The notes under the pieces: model-generated | Told to the model about the DNA's origin: nothing | Seen by the model: only the letters and a program-made list of their open reading frames with translations | Database searches by the model: none | Shown here: one piece after another, positions 1 through 8,367 of the stretch | Position numbering within the stretch: the first letter of the stretch is position 1 | How the letters are laid out: every line of letters begins with the position of its first letter | Program-made: the position numbers and the translations under genes | From: Streptomyces somaliensis DSM 40738 | Lineage (GTDB): Bacteria > Actinomycetota > Actinomycetes > Streptomycetales > Streptomycetaceae | NCBI GenBank assembly: GCA_012396115.1 | Contig: JAAXOU010000022.1 | Span: 1 to 34,985 of the forward strand | Direction: 5' to 3' | DNA: 34,985 nt

Positions 1-104
1 GGCGCGGGGGCGCGGGGGCGTGCGGCACGAGGGCAGGGGGCGCGGGCAGGCGGCCGGGCGGGCCGCGCGCCGGGGTCGGCGTCGGGGCTCGGGGCCGACC
101 GGGG

Positions 105-533
105 TCAGGGGGGCGGGGGCCCGGCGTCCGGGGGCCCGGCGTCAGGGGGGAGGTGGCGGAGGGCCTCGACGACCGCGGGGAGGTCCTGTTCCAGCCAGTC
201 GACGGTGTCCCATTCCGTACGGGTCAACCAGCGCAGTTCGTCATGGTCCTCAAGGGGGCGCGGCTCGCCGGAGAGCACGCGGACCGTCCACACGTGCAGC
301 ACGCGGCCGCGCCCGAGCGGCCAGGCGCCCGGAACGCGTTCCCCCGGTTCCACCTCGACGCCCAGCTCCTCGCGGAGTTCGCGCACGAGGGCCTCGCGCG
401 GGCTCTCGCCCGGCTCCACCTTGCCGCCGGGCAGTTCCCAGCGGCCGGCCAGCTCGGGCGGCGCGCTGCGGCGCGCGGCGAGCAGCCGCCCCCGGTCGTA
501 CACGGCCCCGGCGACCACCACACGATCCGTCAT
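105..533 (-). CDS. Nudix hydrolase (MutT-like NTP pyrophosphohydrolase)
   Basis: A 142-aa protein that probably hydrolyses nucleoside diphosphate-linked substrates, with 8-oxo-(d)GTP-type clean-up the usual assignment for this subgroup. The Nudix box is complete at about residues 37-59: GGKVEPGE, then REALVRELREELGV, which holds the REUXEEXGU metal-binding core. The ATG at 533 gives the family's usual length of about 135-145 aa and starts right at the first beta strand (MTDRVVVAGAVYDRGRLL). There is no good Shine-Dalgarno. A TACGCT hexamer lies 7 nt upstream, so the message may be leaderless. The C-terminus ends in a Pro/Ala/Gly repeat (PPDAGPPDAGPPPP), apparently a small duplication. The exact substrate cannot be read from sequence. 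Confidence 0.88.
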   Translation of the reverse strand: MTDRVVVAGAVYDRGRLLAARRSAPPELAGRWELPGGKVEPGESPREALVRELREELGVEVEPGERVPGAWPLGRGRVLHVWTVRVLSGEPRPLEDHDELRWLTRTEWDTVDWLEQDLPAVVEALRHLPPDAGPPDAGPPPP

Positions 534-559
534 GCGCCGGAGCGTACCCCCGGCGGGGG

Positions 560-739
560 TCAGTGCGCGGGCTCGCCGATGCGCTCCACCCAGTAGAGCT
601 GCCGGTGGCCGCGCGAGTCGAGGCTGTCGACGACCTTCTGCGCCTCGTCGCGCGTCGCGTACCGGCCCACCCGGTAGTTGTTGCCGTTGCCGTCCTGGCG
701 GATGACCTGCCAGAGAAGAGTCGTACCGCTGTCGGGCAT
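560..739 (-). CDS. Small SPOR-like domain protein (59 aa)
   Basis: A 59-aa ORF too short for most gene finders but well conserved in type. It starts MPDSGTTLLWQVIRQDGNGN, continues through YRVGRYATRDEAQKVVDSL, and ends QLYWVERIGEPAH. The pattern of a short strand, a YRVGRYATRDEA helix and a final strand resembles the SPOR/sporulation-related fold that binds denuded peptidoglycan. Here it stands alone as a cytoplasmic protein with no signal peptide. Many Streptomyces genomes carry such a 55-65 aa SPOR protein. It reads in the same direction as the Nudix gene, 26 nt upstream of it, so the two may be co-transcribed. Its function is unknown. Confidence 0.75.
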   Translation of the reverse strand: MPDSGTTLLWQVIRQDGNGNNYRVGRYATRDEAQKVVDSLDSRGHRQLYWVERIGEPAH

Positions 740-948
740 TACACCGATCCCCCCGCCCGGTCGTCCGCGTCGAAGGATTCCGTCGAAACCGCAATCCGCA
801 TATGCCCGAGCTTACGCCTGACCTTCACGGACCGGATACGCGTTTGCACGAAGAGATACGGATCCGGCCAGGAACCGCGCCGACGGGTGCCGCACTCGTT
901 CCCGGGCGGCCCCGGCGGACCCGTGCCGGCGGGCCCCGGGCCCGGTCC
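740..948. other. Intergenic region upstream of the SPOR gene
   Basis: About 210 bp between the GntR stop and the SPOR-gene start, both on the minus strand. It is less GC-rich than its surroundings around 780-860 and presumably holds the promoter for the SPOR/Nudix pair. I see no clear RNA gene or long inverted repeat in it. Confidence 0.4.
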
Positions 949-1704
949 TCAGCGCACCGGCAGGTGGTACGTGACGCGGTAGCGGTCGGCGGGGACGACG
1001 ACGTCGGCCGTCTCCACCGCCCGCCCGGAAGCGAAGTACGTGCGCTCCACGACGATCACCACGTGGCCCGGCACCCCCCCGAGCGTCAGCAGCTCCTCCG
1101 CGAGGCCGGGGCGCGCGCCGACCTCCTCCACCACGTTGTCGACGACGACGTCGATGGCGGCCATCCGCTCGACGACCCCGCAGCCGCCGAGCGGGCCCTC
1201 CTCGGGGAGCATGACGGGCGTGCGCCCGGTGACGGCGAGGGGTTCCCAGGACGTGGAGAGCATCATCGGCTCGCCGCCGTCCCGGAAGACGTACCGCGTG
1301 CGCATCACGGGGTCGCCGGGCTCGATGCCCAGCCGGGCGGCGATCTGCGCCGGCGCCCGCTCCCGCTCGCTGCCGGACTCCCAGGTGCCCCGCGCGTCCT
1401 CGGCGGCCTGCTCCTGGCTGAACGGGGTCGACGGCCCGTGCGCCGGGCGGTACCCGGAGCGGGCGATCCGGCGCGGCACGGGACGCTCCCGGACGTACGT
1501 GCCGGATCCGGAACGGCCTTCGACCAGGCCCTCGGCCATCAGGACCTTGCGCGCCTCCAGGGCGACGGTGTCCGAGACCCCGTACTCCTCGCGGATGCGG
1601 GCCTGGGAGGGCAGCCGGGTGTGCGGGGGCAACGATCCGTTGACGATCTTCTTCCGGAGATCACCCGCGACACGCAGGTAGGCGGGCTGCTCGCCGAAGG
1701 TCAC
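949..1704 (-). CDS. GntR/HutC-family transcriptional regulator
   Basis: A 251-aa regulator. The N-terminal winged helix-turn-helix spans about residues 8-75 (YLRVAGDLRKKI, then LPSQARIREEYGVSDTVALEARKVL, then the wing GLVEGRSGSGTYV), as in GntR proteins. The C-terminal UTRA ligand-binding domain of the HutC subfamily spans about 105-248 (VMRTRYVFRDGGEPMMLSTS ... VVIVVERTYFASGRAVETAD). The start is a GTG with GGGAG six bases upstream. The ligand cannot be predicted, and no obvious metabolic target gene is next to it. It reads away from the septum-formation gene, with about 160 bp between them that may carry its operator. Confidence 0.9.
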   Translation of the reverse strand: MTFGEQPAYLRVAGDLRKKIVNGSLPPHTRLPSQARIREEYGVSDTVALEARKVLMAEGLVEGRSGSGTYVRERPVPRRIARSGYRPAHGPSTPFSQEQAAEDARGTWESGSERERAPAQIAARLGIEPGDPVMRTRYVFRDGGEPMMLSTSWEPLAVTGRTPVMLPEEGPLGGCGVVERMAAIDVVVDNVVEEVGARPGLAEELLTLGGVPGHVVIVVERTYFASGRAVETADVVVPADRYRVTYHLPVR

Positions 1705-1862
1705 GGGCCACTCCCATCAGGTCGACGGACGGCGACAGCCTGGCAACCCGGTGTTCGACCCCGCAAGCACGGGCCAACGCCTCACTCCGCGTGAGGGACG
1801 TCGTACGGCGACAGGCGCGCGGTGGCGGCCCTCGTCCCCCGGGCCCCTCCGGTGCGGCGGCG

Positions 1863-3008
1863 TCAGCCGGCCGGCTCGGCCGGAGCCTCGGTGGAGAGCC
1901 CCAGCGCGGCGCGCGCCTCCTTGCCGATGTCGAGCGGCAGGGCTCCGTGACCCGGCTCGTAGTGCGTCCAGAAGGTGTCGGCGTCGGGGGCCTTCGCAGC
2001 CCTCGCCCAGTGCCCGCGCGCCTTCTCCAGCTCCTTCACGACGTCCGCGACGGGCCGGGCGGAGGCGCCGGGGAAGGCGTGGCCCTCCAGCCGGGCGATC
2101 GAACCGCCGAGGGCCCTCTCGACCGCGCCGGCCCAGGCGACGTTGGCCCCCAGGGCGGTCTCCGGGTCGTCCTCGGGCTCCGCGACCAGTACGGCGTCGA
2201 GGGGGTTCACCGCCTTGAGGTACGCCAGCTGGTGGCTGTCCAGCGTGGTGGCGTCCGCGCGCAGCGAACCGGTCAGCTTGCCCTTCTGGGCGGCGAACGC
2301 GCACGTCACCGTGCGGTCCCCGATCCGCCGCCAGCTCTCCTCGGTGGGGTGGTGGTAGAACGTCATCACGTTCTCCGGCACCGCCCAGGAGTCGAGCGAG
2401 TACCGCTCCCCCACCTCCGCGCAGCGCTCCTCGGCCTGCTTCTCGATGGCCGGGACGCCCGGGTACGCGTCGCCGGTCAGCTCGAAGGCGCCGGTCACCT
2501 CGGCGTCGTGCGGTTCGGCGCAGTCGACGCTCCGGACCGTGTCGACCTCCTGCTGGTCGGCCGTGCCGCCGGGCTGGTCGAAGCAGTCGCCGGTGCGCAG
2601 GCCGAACGCCGAGTCGGCACCGGCGGCGTCCTCCTGCACCCCGCGGGCGCCGTCCACGAGCTTCCCGAAGGCCCCCGTGGCGAAACCGGCCGCGACGAGC
2701 AGCGTGCTGACCAGCGACAGGACCATGCCGGCCACGGCGAGGCCCCTGCCGCCGCGGCCGCCGCGCCGGATCCGGCCCAGCGCGACCGCGCCGAGGACCA
2801 GGCCGAGCGGCGGCACCAGGCAGACGACACCGGTGACGAGGGAGGCGACGGCCAGGCCGTCGGTGGTGGCCGGGGGGTGGGGCGCCCCGGGCGGCGGGGG
2901 CACCGGCGGGCGGGGCCACTGCGGTGCGGGCCGGCCCGGCGGGGGCGGTGACACGGGTGCGGCGCTCCTGTCGGGGCGGTGGCGGACGAACGTGTGGGCG
3001 GAGCGCAT
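1863..3008 (-). CDS. DUF4190 / septum-formation family membrane protein
   Basis: A 381-aa protein in three parts. Residues 1-50 are a cytoplasmic proline-rich stretch. Two transmembrane helices at about 50-115 follow the DUF4190 pattern (GLAVASLVTGVVCLVPPLG, then GLAVAGMVLSLVSTLLVAAG). A large extracytoplasmic region contains the septum-formation domain, with paired cysteines (LRTGDCFDQ, SVDCAEPHDAEV, ERCAEV, VTCAFAAQ) that probably form disulfides. The CAEPHDAE signature is typical of this actinobacterial family. Its exact role is not established, and the family name rests on weak evidence of a part in septation. The ATG start at 3008 is plausible, but the extreme N-terminus is low complexity, so a later start cannot be excluded. 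Confidence 0.85.
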   Translation of the reverse strand: MRSAHTFVRHRPDRSAAPVSPPPPGRPAPQWPRPPVPPPPGAPHPPATTDGLAVASLVTGVVCLVPPLGLVLGAVALGRIRRGGRGGRGLAVAGMVLSLVSTLLVAAGFATGAFGKLVDGARGVQEDAAGADSAFGLRTGDCFDQPGGTADQQEVDTVRSVDCAEPHDAEVTGAFELTGDAYPGVPAIEKQAEERCAEVGERYSLDSWAVPENVMTFYHHPTEESWRRIGDRTVTCAFAAQKGKLTGSLRADATTLDSHQLAYLKAVNPLDAVLVAEPEDDPETALGANVAWAGAVERALGGSIARLEGHAFPGASARPVADVVKELEKARGHWARAAKAPDADTFWTHYEPGHGALPLDIGKEARAALGLSTEAPAEPAG

Positions 3009-3069
3009 CGTACGCGGTGTGGGACGGGGCGCCCGGGACGACCGGCGGACCGGGAAGCGGGCACGCGTG

Positions 3070-3099
3070 GGGGCGGCCGCCGAGACCGGCGACCGCCCC
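3070..3099 (-). terminator. Probable terminator downstream of the S8 protease gene
   Basis: GGGGCGG and CCGCCCC pair across a GC-rich 16-nt loop, about 25 nt past the protease stop codon. There is no U tract, as is usual in Streptomyces. Confidence 0.4.
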
Positions 3100-3123
3100 T
3101 GTCGGATCAGGCTCCGGGACGCG

Positions 3124-4692
3124 TCAGAACTGCAGCGCCCACGAGTCGATCTTGCCCGTGTCGTACTGGGCGTTGTCCGTCACCCGCAGCTTCCAGGTGC
3201 CGTTGGCGACCTCGGAGGAGGCGTTCACGGTGTAGGTGGTGTTGATGTTGTCGGCGCTGCCGCCCGTGCTGTAGTCCTTCAGCAGGTAGGCGGAGCCGTC
3301 GGGCGCCACCAGCTGGACGCGCAGGTCACCGATGTAGGTGTGCTGGATGTTCACCTCGACCTTGAGCGTGCTCGGGGCGTTGCCCGCGACGTTCGTGACG
3401 GTGACCGGGGACTCGACCGTGGCGGAGTCCCGGATCGTGTAGTCGGCGGTGTTCTCGAAGCGGGACCCGGGCGGCGGGGGCGTGGTGCCGCCGCCACCGA
3501 CGTACAGCAGGCGGTTCGGGGAACCGGCGCCGGGGCTGGTGACCACGCCGGTGGTGGCGGAGGAGGTCATCGCCGAGGCGACCTGGGACGGGGTGGCGGA
3601 GGGGTTGTTGGCCAGGTACAGGGCGGCGGCGCCGGCCACGTGCGGGGCGGCCATCGACGTTCCGGAGATCGTGTTGGTCGCCGTGTCGCCGGTGTGCCAG
3701 GCGGACGTGATGTTGGAGCCGGGCGCGAAGATGTCCAGCACGCTGCCGTAGTTGGAGAAGCTGGAGCGGGCGTCGGTGTTGGTGGTCGAGCCGACGGTGA
3801 TCGCCTCGGGCACGCGGGCCGGCGAGCTGGTCGACGCGTCCTTGTTGTCGTTGCCGGCCGCGACGGCGTAGGTGATGCCGGCCGCGACGGAGTTGCGCAC
3901 GGCCTGGTCCAGCGTGGAGTCCACGCCGCCGCCGAGGCTCATGTTGGCGACGGCCGGCTTGACCGCGTTGCGGGTCACCCAGTCGATGCCGGCGACGACG
4001 CCGGAGGTGGTGCCGGAGCCCTCGTTGTTGAGGACGCGGACGCCGACGATCTTGACGTTCTTGGCGACGCCGTACTTGCCGCCGCCGACGGTGCCGGCGA
4101 CGTGGGTGCCGTGGCCGTTGCCGTCCTGGGCGACGTTGTCGTTGTCCACCGCGTCGTAGCCGTTGAAGGCACGGCCGCCGAAGTCGCTGTGGGAGACGCG
4201 CACACCGGTGTCGATGATGTACGCGGTGACGCCCTGGCCGCCCGGGTCGGGGTAGGTGTAGCTCTGGTTGAGCGGCAGGGCCCGCTGGTCGAGGCGGTCG
4301 AGGCCCCAGGTCGGGCTCGGCTGGGTGCCGGTGATGGTGAACACCCGGTCCTGGACGACCGACTTGACGGCCGGGTCCGCGGCGAGCTGTCTCGCCTTCT
4401 CCTCGGAGAGCGTCACGGCGTAGCCGTTGAGCGCGCTGGTGTACGTCTTCTTGATCTTCGCGCCGTACCTGGCCGCGACCGCCTTGCCGGACGCGGCGTC
4501 CGAGTCGGCGGTCTCCTTCAGGGTGACGATGTAGCTGCCCTGGACGGCGTTGGGGGCACCGGCGTACTGGATCACGCCCTCCTGCACCGGCTCGGCGGCA
4601 GCCGGGTGCGCGGAGAGGGTGCCCAGTCCGACGGCGGCGGCGACCGCGGCGGCGGCGGCGACCGTGCGTCGTGATGTACGCATCACTGACAT
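3124..4692 (-). CDS. Secreted S8 (subtilisin-like) serine protease with P-domain
   Basis: A 522-aa secreted protease. It has a Sec signal peptide (residues 1 to about 33, MSVMRTSRRTVAAAAAVAAA ... AHPAAA), an I9 inhibitor propeptide (about 50-120, GSYIVTLKET ... VVQDRVFTI) and a peptidase S8 domain (about 125-405). The catalytic residues are Asp161 (AYIIDTGVRVSHSD), His194 (NGHGTHVAGTVGG) and Ser346 (SGTSMAAPHVAG), with oxyanion Asn281 (AAGND). After a GGGGTTPPPPG linker comes a C-terminal proprotein-convertase P-domain (about 415-522, ending DTGKIDSWALQF). The ATG at 4692 is preceded by GAGGAGGA eight bases upstream, which decides it over the longer ORF. The family acts extracellularly in nutrition or maturation of other secreted proteins. 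It diverges from the PLP enzyme. Confidence 0.95.
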   Translation of the reverse strand: MSVMRTSRRTVAAAAAVAAAVGLGTLSAHPAAAEPVQEGVIQYAGAPNAVQGSYIVTLKETADSDAASGKAVAARYGAKIKKTYTSALNGYAVTLSEEKARQLAADPAVKSVVQDRVFTITGTQPSPTWGLDRLDQRALPLNQSYTYPDPGGQGVTAYIIDTGVRVSHSDFGGRAFNGYDAVDNDNVAQDGNGHGTHVAGTVGGGKYGVAKNVKIVGVRVLNNEGSGTTSGVVAGIDWVTRNAVKPAVANMSLGGGVDSTLDQAVRNSVAAGITYAVAAGNDNKDASTSSPARVPEAITVGSTTNTDARSSFSNYGSVLDIFAPGSNITSAWHTGDTATNTISGTSMAAPHVAGAAALYLANNPSATPSQVASAMTSSATTGVVTSPGAGSPNRLLYVGGGGTTPPPPGSRFENTADYTIRDSATVESPVTVTNVAGNAPSTLKVEVNIQHTYIGDLRVQLVAPDGSAYLLKDYSTGGSADNINTTYTVNASSEVANGTWKLRVTDNAQYDTGKIDSWALQF

Positions 4693-4765
4693 GTGAGGGG
4701 TCCTCCTCATAGGTGGTGCGCTGCTGTGGGGGATGAGTGGGACAGGTGCATGACAACCCCTGACG

Positions 4766-4777
4766 CGTGCATGCACG
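4766..4777. promoter_or_regulatory. 12-bp perfect palindrome in the protease promoter region
   Basis: CGTGCATGCACG lies about 75 bp upstream of the protease start, in the 220-bp divergent intergenic region. A related TGCATGACA half lies about 20 bp away, nearer the gene. It looks like an operator for a dimeric regulator, but no regulator is identified. Confidence 0.35.
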
Positions 4778-4912
4778 ACAGGACGCACCGCTGGGTAGAC
4801 GGCGCCGACTGCCTTGGTCTGTCACGCGAAAGGTTCGCCGATCCACGCGATTCCCACAAGGGTTCGGAACGATCGACCACGGATTCACCACACGACCGCC
4901 ATGCTGGGAGCC

Positions 4913-6016
4913 ATGCTGGAGACCACTCGCTACATCTGCCGAGAATGCGGAACACGATCACCCGTTTCGGCTCTGACCTGGAACTGCCCTGACTGCCACG
5001 GTCCTTGGGACCTGGACTTCACCGCCTCGCCGGTCCCGCTCGGCGAACTGCCCGGCCGGGTGGGCTCGCTGTGGCGCTACGCGGAGGCGCTGCCGCTCTC
5101 CGACCCGTACGCCACCCTCGGCGAAGGCCGCACCCCGCTGGTCCGGCTGACGGACACCGTGTCGGCCAAGCTCGACTACCTGATGCCGACGCTCTCCTTC
5201 AAGGACCGGGGCGCCGCACTCCTCGTCGAACTGGCCCGACGGCTCGGCCCGGACCGGGTCGTCGCCGACAGCAGCGGCAACGCGGGCACGGCGGTCGCCG
5301 CGTACTGCGCGCGGGCGGGGCTGGAGTGCACCGTGTACGTCCCCGAGGCCGTGTCGCCGAAGAAGCTGGAGCAGATGCGGGCGCACGGGGCCCGGCCGGA
5401 GGTCGTCCCGGGCGACCGGGAGGCGGCGGCGCGGGCGGCCCGGGCCGCGGCGGACGCGCCGGGCGTCTTCTACGCGTCGCACGTGGACAACCCGTACTTC
5501 CTGCACGGCACGAAGACGTACGTGTACGAGCTCTGGGAGGACCTGGGCGGCCGCCTCCCCGACACGCTCGTCGTCCCGGTCGGCAACGGCACGCTGCTGC
5601 TGGGCGCCGCCCTGGCGACCGCCGAACTGCTGGCGGCGGGCCTGGTCGACCGGCGCCCGCCGCTGGTGGCGGTCCAGGCGGCGCCGGTGGCCCCCCTGGC
5701 GCGGGCGTTCGCGGCGGGCGCGGCGGACGCGGAGCCCGTACCGTCCGCGCCGACCCTGGCGGAGGGCATCGCCGTCCCGCACCCGCGCCGCGCCCGGCAG
5801 GTCCTGCGGGCGGTGCGGGAGTCGGGCGGCGGCTTCCGCACGGTGACCGACGCCCAGCTCAGGGACGCCCAACTCGACCTGGCGCGGCGCGGCCTGTTCG
5901 TCGAGCCGACCGGCGCGGCGTGCTGGGCGGCGGTCACGGCGGACCCGCCGCGGGGCGAGGCGGTGGTGCCGCTGTGCGGGGCGGGCGCCAAGACGGGCCT
6001 CGCCGCCGGGGGTTGA
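4913..6016 (+). CDS. Threonine synthase-like PLP-dependent enzyme
   Basis: A 367-aa fold-type II PLP enzyme. An N-terminal zinc ribbon (Cys9, Cys12, Cys25, Cys28: YICRECG ... NCPDCHG) precedes the catalytic domain. The PLP lysine is Lys97 in TLSFKDRG, the substrate loop is SSGNAGTAVAAYCARAG, and the phosphate-binding glycine loop is PVGNGTLLLGA. The zinc ribbon plus SFKDRG is typical of threonine synthase and its relatives, which turn O-phosphohomoserine into threonine. The protein is shorter than the main threonine synthase, so a paralogue with another beta-replacement substrate is equally possible. ATG 4913 has GGGAG close upstream; an in-frame ATG at 4901 is the alternative. It stands alone, divergent from the protease and convergent with the SDP operon. 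Confidence 0.82.
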   Translation: MLETTRYICRECGTRSPVSALTWNCPDCHGPWDLDFTASPVPLGELPGRVGSLWRYAEALPLSDPYATLGEGRTPLVRLTDTVSAKLDYLMPTLSFKDRGAALLVELARRLGPDRVVADSSGNAGTAVAAYCARAGLECTVYVPEAVSPKKLEQMRAHGARPEVVPGDREAAARAARAAADAPGVFYASHVDNPYFLHGTKTYVYELWEDLGGRLPDTLVVPVGNGTLLLGAALATAELLAAGLVDRRPPLVAVQAAPVAPLARAFAAGAADAEPVPSAPTLAEGIAVPHPRRARQVLRAVRESGGGFRTVTDAQLRDAQLDLARRGLFVEPTGAACWAAVTADPPRGEAVVPLCGAGAKTGLAAGG

Positions 6017-6071
6017 GGGAAGGGCGGCAGGACGGGACTCCCCACCGGTGCCGGGACGGCGACCGGGGGGC

Positions 6072-6111
6072 GGGGCGGGACCCGCCGGGGCGGCCGCCGG
6101 CGGGACCCGCC
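6072..6111. terminator. Terminator-like repeats between convergent genes
   Basis: The self-complementary element GGCGGGACCCGCC occurs twice (6074-6086 and 6099-6111) within the 166-bp gap where the PLP gene and the SDP operon converge. The two copies can form short hairpins or pair with each other. A bidirectional terminator is the natural reading. Confidence 0.4.
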
Positions 6112-6182
6112 ACCGATGCCGGGGCGGGAGGTGCCCGGCCCGTGCTCCGGCCGGCCGCGGGTGACCTCCGGCACCCGTGCCG

Positions 6183-6728
6183 TCAGCGGATCGCGGTGAT
6201 CATCTTCGCCACCGCCCGTTCCCGCTTCAGCCGGTTCTCCGGCGTCGCGGCCGCGGGCAGCCAGAACAACGTCCAGAAGGCCCCCGCGTACCACACCGCC
6301 ACGGCCAGCGCCAGGCAACGGGGACTCGTCAGGGAGCTGCTCCCGCCGCCCCCGGTGACGCGCCTGAGGCGGTGGGCCGCGACCGTCAGCGCCGCGTCCG
6401 CTTTCTGGGGGTGGCGCGTGGCGATCGCGTCACCGACCGATCGGACGGTGCCGGGATAGCGGTCGTCGAGCAGGTCCATCAGCTCCTCCGCGGCCACCCG
6501 GTCCCTGCCCGCGGGGTCCACCGAGCCCGTCCGCAGCATCTCCCCCACCGGCCCCTGGGCGAAGAAGACGCCCCTGAAGACGGTACGCGCATCGGTTTCG
6601 AGTGGCTTGGCCCCGGCCGCGCCGGCCCCTGCGGGGACGGGAGGCGGCTGCGCGGCGTCGGCAACGGACACGCCGACCGCCAGAACCGCAGTGGCGACCA
6701 ACCAGACGAGCAACCGGACCTTCTTCAA
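6183..6728 (-). CDS. SdpC-family antimicrobial peptide precursor (second copy)
   Basis: A 181-aa secreted precursor. The signal peptide is about residues 1-25 (KKVRLLVWLVATAVLAVGVS ... ADA). The diagnostic SdpC block ARTVFRGVFFAQGPVGEML follows at about 40-60, comparable with FRGLLFGQGEVGKL of Bacillus subtilis SdpC. A helical middle and a hydrophobic candidate toxin segment come next (SPRCLALAVAVWYAGAFWTL). In B. subtilis, pro-SdpC is processed to a 42-residue membrane-collapsing peptide with one disulfide. Here the corresponding region holds a single Cys, so that disulfide cannot form. The start codon is TTG, chosen because GGAGG lies five bases upstream. It is the last gene of the operon, 24 nt after sdpB, and a distant paralogue of the gene at 8368-8946. 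Confidence 0.8.
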   Translation of the reverse strand: MKKVRLLVWLVATAVLAVGVSVADAAQPPPVPAGAGAAGAKPLETDARTVFRGVFFAQGPVGEMLRTGSVDPAGRDRVAAEELMDLLDDRYPGTVRSVGDAIATRHPQKADAALTVAAHRLRRVTGGGGSSSLTSPRCLALAVAVWYAGAFWTLFWLPAAATPENRLKRERAVAKMITAIR

Positions 6729-6752
6729 CGGGACCTCCGAGAATCTCCTGCG

Positions 6753-7754
6753 TCATTTCCCCGTGCACACGGCCCCGGTCGGGGCCCCGGGCAGATCTCC
6801 GGCCTTTCCGGTCGCTTCCGTTCCGTCCTTCCGCCGCACCGCGCGCAGCGCTCCCGTGGGAACCGGGAGGGGGTCGTAGACGCTCCGGTACGCGAGGAGG
6901 TCGACGGCCGCCATCGTGAGGGAGAAGGTCGTGATGCCCATGAAGAACGCGATCCCCGCGTGGAAGGCGAGCGAAGCCAGCAGGAAGGGGCGGCGCAGTC
7001 GCCAGGGAACCAGCAGACCGACGGCGAGAGCGATCTCCCCGACCAACACGGACCAGGTGAAGAGGGTCACGGAGAACCCGTTCACCAGGATCGGGCGCAG
7101 GACCCACTGCTGCCACGCGGTGGCACCGAAGACGGGGTCGGAGAGCCAGTAGTACATCGCCGTCCCGTCCGCCCACTCCTGGACCCCGAGTTTCGCGACA
7201 CCGGCCTGGAAGTAGATGACGAAGACCTGGACCTGGATCAGGAGCAGGAACGCCAGGGCGGTGAGCCTCCGCGCGTACGACAGCCCGAGGACGGGATCGT
7301 CCGTGTCGCCGCGCACCGGCGAGGTCCAGTGCCAGCGGCGGCCGTCGCAGAGGCCGACCGGGACGAGCAGCAGGGTGACGACCGCGCACACCTGGTCCCC
7401 GCCGTCCAGGACGGTCGCGTTGTTCTGGACGCTGAACGCCACGTACCAGTGGGGGACGCAGGTCCACCGCGGCCGCCAGCCGGCGATCACCACGAGCAGC
7501 ACCGCCAGGGCCGCCAGCCTGCCCGCCTCGAGCGAGGGGGCGACGCAGAACAGTCCGATCGCCGGCGCTCCCCCGCACTGCTGCGCCCTGCCGGCCGTAC
7601 CGGGCGCGGGTGGGACGAAGAGCGTGTCGGGGCCGTTGACGGCGAGCGTCAGGAAGGTCGCCGACGCGAGCAGGCTCCGGGACACCCCCAGTACGTTGCC
7701 GAACGGGTCCCGCGCCGTGATCGCCGTGAGCCCTGCTCCGATTCTCAGGAGCAT
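6753..7754 (-). CDS. sdpB: SdpB-family multipass membrane protein (SDP toxin maturation)
   Basis: A 333-aa protein with about seven to nine hydrophobic segments. The N-terminal pattern DPFGNVLGVSRSLLASATFL resembles the NPxTNxxGLARSLLALGTL start of SdpB proteins. The core has features of HTTM/vitamin-K-carboxylase-like proteins (VIYFQAGVAKLGVQEWADGT, then MYYWLSDP). SdpB acts with SdpA to mature pro-SdpC into active toxin at the membrane. The ATG overlaps the end of sdpA by 10 nt, with GGAGG five bases upstream, so the two are translationally coupled. The last 35 residues are polar and cytoplasmic in appearance. Confidence 0.82.
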   Translation of the reverse strand: MLLRIGAGLTAITARDPFGNVLGVSRSLLASATFLTLAVNGPDTLFVPPAPGTAGRAQQCGGAPAIGLFCVAPSLEAGRLAALAVLLVVIAGWRPRWTCVPHWYVAFSVQNNATVLDGGDQVCAVVTLLLVPVGLCDGRRWHWTSPVRGDTDDPVLGLSYARRLTALAFLLLIQVQVFVIYFQAGVAKLGVQEWADGTAMYYWLSDPVFGATAWQQWVLRPILVNGFSVTLFTWSVLVGEIALAVGLLVPWRLRRPFLLASLAFHAGIAFFMGITTFSLTMAAVDLLAYRSVYDPLPVPTGALRAVRRKDGTEATGKAGDLPGAPTGAVCTGK

Positions 7755-8308
7755 GCGACCTCCAGGTGCAGCACGCGCGTGGTCATGGTGTCCGGGGAGT
7801 ACTTCTTCGCCCATGCCCAGGGCAGCGGTTCACGCTCGGAGATGCCCAGGGTTCCGCAGAACACCGGCGACGGTGAGTCGTTCCGGAGCCTCGCGGAGAC
7901 CGCGGTGCCGGCGAGGCAGGCGGCCGGGGCCCTGTCCTCGCACTCCACCCAGGTCGCCTTCTTGTCGCCCGCCTGCTGGTACAGATGCCCCAGTTCCACG
8001 TTCCGGGCCCGCAGAGCCCTGCTGACACCGAAGAGGTTCGACGGGGAGGCTCCCCCGGTCCGCTCCACCTCGCTCCACGCCCCCGGTTCCTCCTCCACCC
8101 ACACCGACTGCCGCGGCTCGCGAGGGCTCCGGGTGAAGAACGCCCATCCTTCCGGCAGGAAGGAGCGCACGACCGGTGCCGCGGCGGGACTTCCGGCGGC
8201 CGTCTCGGGAACGACGCTGAACGCCACCTGGAGGAGGCCCAGCACCAGCGCCGACGCCAGGACCAGGGCGGTGCGCGCCCTGCGCACCAGGAACCGGGAC
8301 GGGTCCAC
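7745..8308 (-). CDS. sdpA: SdpA-family protein (SDP toxin maturation)
   Basis: A 187-aa protein with one N-terminal membrane anchor (RTALVLASALVLGLLQVAFS) and an outer domain. The family hallmark FLPEGWAFFTRSPREP corresponds to the FPQGWxFFTKDPRE block of SdpA. Extracytoplasmic cysteines (ECEDRAPAACLAG, SPVFCGTLG, EVACS) may form disulfides. The start is a GTG at 8308 with GAGGAGG eight bases upstream; the reading frame upstream of it is open but has no comparable ribosome site. In B. subtilis, SdpA and SdpB are both needed to make the mature 42-mer toxin from secreted SdpC. It lies 59 nt after the first sdpC-like gene. Confidence 0.85.
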   Translation of the reverse strand: MDPSRFLVRRARTALVLASALVLGLLQVAFSVVPETAAGSPAAAPVVRSFLPEGWAFFTRSPREPRQSVWVEEEPGAWSEVERTGGASPSNLFGVSRALRARNVELGHLYQQAGDKKATWVECEDRAPAACLAGTAVSARLRNDSPSPVFCGTLGISEREPLPWAWAKKYSPDTMTTRVLHLEVACS

Positions 8309-8367
8309 CCCGGCCCCTCCTCGATCCGGGACGAGTCCACCCCGTTCCCTCCCCCCGCTCTCCGCCG

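Noticed and set aside
20..982. Long plus-strand open frame of 320 codons
   Set aside because: Arg/Ala/Pro/Gly-rich composition, no ribosome site, and it runs antisense to the Nudix and SPOR genes; a GC-bias artefact.
1719..1800. Sequence resembling part of an S-box/SAM riboswitch (AGCCTGGCAACCCGG on the plus strand)
   Set aside because: The conserved 5' core and pseudoknot partners are missing and no methionine or sulfur gene follows on the plus strand.
2446..4674. 742-codon plus-strand open frame
   Set aside because: Mirror of the protease and septum-formation genes on the other strand, with Gly/Val/Arg-biased composition and no domain resemblance.
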